Source of the DNA: Psychrosphaera algicola
Lineage (GTDB): Bacteria > Pseudomonadota > Gammaproteobacteria > Enterobacterales > Alteromonadaceae
Direction: 5' to 3'
Assembly: GCF_028401425.1 (NCBI RefSeq)
Contig: NZ_JAQOMS010000002.1
Coordinates: forward strand, 992,001-1,056,000
Length of the DNA: 64,000 nt
Shown here: one piece after another, positions 61,884 through 64,000 of the stretch
Layout: each line of letters begins with the position of its first letter
Numbering within the stretch: position 1 is the stretch's first letter
Position numbers and translations under genes: made by a program
Notes under the pieces: generated by a model
Databases searched by the model: none
What the model was told of the DNA's origin: nothing
Seen by the model: only the letters and a program-made list of their open reading frames with translations

Positions 61884-63226
61884 ATGAACAAAATAACTTT
61901 GCCAATAACGTCACCAATGATGAAACGCCAATTTACATTTGGTGTGGCAACCGCATCTTTTCAGATTGAAGGTGGTATCGAACATCGTCTTCCATGTATT
62001 TGGGATACTTTTTGTGATACAGATGGAAAAATTGCAGATAGTTCAAATGGTAAAATTGCCTGTGATCATTTTAATAAATGGCAGGACGATGTTGAGCTAA
62101 TTAGTTCGCTTGGTGTTGATGCCTACCGCCTTTCCATCAGTTGGCCTCGTGTTATAAAACAAGATGGTACATTGAACGAAGAAGGTGTTAGTTTTTATCA
62201 AAACTTAATTGATGGCCTTAACGCGAAAAACATTAAAGTATTTGCCACACTTTATCATTGGGATCTGCCACAACATTTGGAAGACCAAGGTGGTTGGTTG
62301 AATAGAGAAACAGCCTATAAATTTGCTCAATATGTAGATCTAATTTCAAAAGAGCTAGGCGAAAAAGTTCATTCTTACGCAACATTTAACGAACCATTCT
62401 GTTCGGCATTTTTGGGGTATGAGATAGGTGTTCATGCACCTATAGTAAAACCGGTAAAGCAAATGGTCGTCAAGCGGCGCACCACATATTGTTAGCCCAT
62501 GGGCTAGCAATGCCAATTTTACAAAAAAACTGTCCAAATAGCCTTAATGGCATCGTTCTTAACTTTACACCATGTTACGCCGCAAGCGATTCCGACGCGG
62601 ACAAGCAAGCTGCAGAATATGCCGACCAATATATCAATCAATGGTACATAAAACCTATCATGGATGGCGCCTATCCGAGCATCATAGATAAACTTGGCAA
62701 CGATTGGGCTCCTGATATGCAAGAAGGTGATTTGGCAATTATTAATTGCCCAGTGGACTTCCTTGGCATCAATTATTATACCCGCCTGTTGTATTCTGCA
62801 CCGACCCAAGACGGTGAGTTTTACACTGAACACGACCATTTGTTTCCACGTACAGATATTGGCTGGGAAATTTATCCAAAAGCACTAACGGAACTGCTCG
62901 TTTCACTAAACTCAAAATACACACTACCACCGGTTTACATTACAGAAAATGGTGCTGCGATTGCAGACCAAATGGTTGACGGTATTGTCCAGGATACTGA
63001 CCGTATTAATTATTATAATGGCCACCTTAACGCAGTAAACGATGCGATAGCCGATGGTGTAAATGTCGTGGGGTATTTTGCGTGGAGCCTAATGGACAAC
63101 TTCGAATGGGCAGAAGGTTACCTTAAACGATTTGGCATTGTTTATGTCGATTACGACACTCAAGTAAGAACCATTAAACAAAGTGGTCTTGCATATAAAG
63201 ACTTGATAACCTCTCGGGGTGAATAG
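61884..63226 (+). CDS. GH1 beta-glucosidase (interrupted)
   Basis: GH1 enzymes cleave beta-glucosides and cello-oligosaccharides in the cytoplasm. The acid/base is in YATFNEP and the nucleophile in VYITENGAA; FTFGVATASFQIEGG and WSLMDNFEWAEGYLKRFG are further landmarks. No signal peptide is present. The frame breaks at 62439-62445 (CCTATAG for CCTGG); corrected it reads GVHAPGKTGKANGRQAAHH. Corrected length is about 447 residues, normal. Start may be ATG 61884 or a later ATG near 61919. A GPH transporter gene follows after 56 bases. Confidence 0.94.
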
Positions 63227-63282
63227 TTAAAAGTAAAACTAAATAAGCTCAGTACAAGCCAACTACAATAAAAATAAATGGA

Positions 63283-64000
63283 ATGACAATGCAACTAGCC
63301 CTTAAAGAAAAAATTGGATACGCGCTCGGCGACGCCGCAGCAAACTTAGTTTGGCGAGGCGCGCTTGCATATTTAGCCGTATTCTATACCGATACATTTG
63401 GGTTAACGGCAGCGGCGGCAGCCATGCTGTTTTTAGTTGTTCGGCTTACAGACGGAATTACCGATATAATCATGGGTATGATCGCCGATAGAACCGACAC
63501 AAAATGGGGTAAATTTAGACCTTGGATTTTGTGGTCAACGCCATTTTTAGCGCTATTTATGGTGCTGTGTTTTACCACGCCAGACTTTAGTTACGACGGT
63601 AAATTAGCGTTTGCGTACGTGACTTATATTGGCTTAACGTTAGCTTATACTGTAAATAATGTCCCTTATTCTGCATTGATGGGCGTCATGACAAATGATG
63701 ACAAAGAACGAACAAGTCTATCTGGATTTAGATTTGCAGGTGCATTTTTAGGTGGTTTGTTTGTAATGGGCTTCTTACCTCAACTCGTTGAATACTTTGG
63801 TCAAGGTAACCAGCAACAAGGTTACCAATACACTATGTATTTATTTGCCGCTTTTCTTCTTGTGTTAATGGTCATAACGTTTTCCACTACTCAAGAGCGA
63901 GTTAAACCTGTAGCCGATAATAATAGCGGTTCATTAAAATCAGAATTAAAAGATTTAAGTAAAAACCTACCATTTATCATTTTACCGCTACTCGCGACCA
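63283..64000 (+). CDS. GPH-family sugar:cation symporter (partial, runs off the window)
   Basis: ATG at 63283 opens MTMQLALKEKIGYALGDAAAN and the frame stays open to the window end. Landmarks are VVRLTDGITDIIMGMIADRT, KWGKFRPWILW and NNVPYSALMGVMTNDDKERTSL in outline, the same family as the transporter at 46.9-48.2 kb. About 239 codons are visible, half of a full protein. It follows GH1 and probably supplies its substrate. Confidence 0.9.
   Translation, partial: MTMQLALKEKIGYALGDAAANLVWRGALAYLAVFYTDTFGLTAAAAAMLFLVVRLTDGITDIIMGMIADRTDTKWGKFRPWILWSTPFLALFMVLCFTTPDFSYDGKLAFAYVTYIGLTLAYTVNNVPYSALMGVMTNDDKERTSLSGFRFAGAFLGGLFVMGFLPQLVEYFGQGNQQQGYQYTMYLFAAFLLVLMVITFSTTQERVKPVADNNSGSLKSELKDLSKNLPFIILPLLAT

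Overview
The window comes from the chromosome of a low-GC, motile, Gram-negative marine gammaproteobacterium, most likely in the order Alteromonadales (Colwellia / Pseudoalteromonas / Psychrosphaera-like). This rests on the gene order of the polar-flagellum cluster, sigma-54-like flagellar promoters, the mix of TonB receptors, halogenases and glycoside hydrolases, and housekeeping genes such as lpxH, trmO, proS and a fused hisIE. No rRNA, tRNA, CRISPR array or insertion sequence was recognised.

Layout. (1) 0.1-19.7 kb, minus strand: a nearly continuous polar flagellar cluster fliEFGHIJ - fliK - fliLMNOPQR - flhB - flhA - flhFG - fliA. It supplies the MS ring, C ring, export ATPase and gate, hook-length ruler, placement GTPase/ATPase and sigma-28. 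(2) 19.9-22.9 kb, plus strand: ppiB, lpxH and an M49-type metallopeptidase lipoprotein. (3) 22.9-25.5 kb: a stretch that looks intergenic but, on the minus strand, holds three very small genes with double-glycine (bacteriocin-type) leaders and three small membrane proteins that could be immunity proteins. This is the most likely overlooked system in the window. (4) 25.6-28.2 kb: a TonB receptor. (5) 28.5-33.2 kb: a Gld-like ABC-2 export locus. (6) 33.4-39.6 kb: trmO, a kelch protein, a DUF2310-like protein, proS, hisIE and a beta-propeller lipoprotein. (7) 39.6-64 kb: a beta-glucan/cello-oligosaccharide utilisation locus arranged as two divergent units: [GPH transporter - GH94::gluconokinase fusion - CBM9-like protein - unknown secreted protein - GH3/PA14] versus [TonB receptor - halogenase - SapC - cupin - halogenase - DUF6445-like], and [FucP-like permease - GH3] versus [GH1 - GPH transporter]. 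Five copies of a LacI-family-type operator (TGTAAGCGCTTACA and variants) lie in the two divergent promoter regions, so one regulator, not in this window, probably controls the whole locus.

How it works together. The TonB receptor would take oligosaccharides through the outer membrane, the two GH3 enzymes would trim them outside the cytoplasm, and GPH and FucP-like permeases would import products. GH1 and the GH94::gluconokinase fusion would finish them in the cytoplasm. The fusion fits an aldonic-acid route: cellobionate to glucose-1-phosphate plus gluconate, then 6-phosphogluconate.

Sequence quality. Many otherwise ordinary genes are broken. Nearly every break can be explained either by a one-base deletion in a short homopolymer or by a corrupted CCWGG site (for example CCAGG read as CTAGG or CTAAGG, CCTGG as CCTTGG or CCTATAG). 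I read these as long-read basecalling errors, the second class being the known signature of Dcm-type m5C methylation, and not as real pseudogenes. Broken genes are therefore listed as single CDS with their full span.
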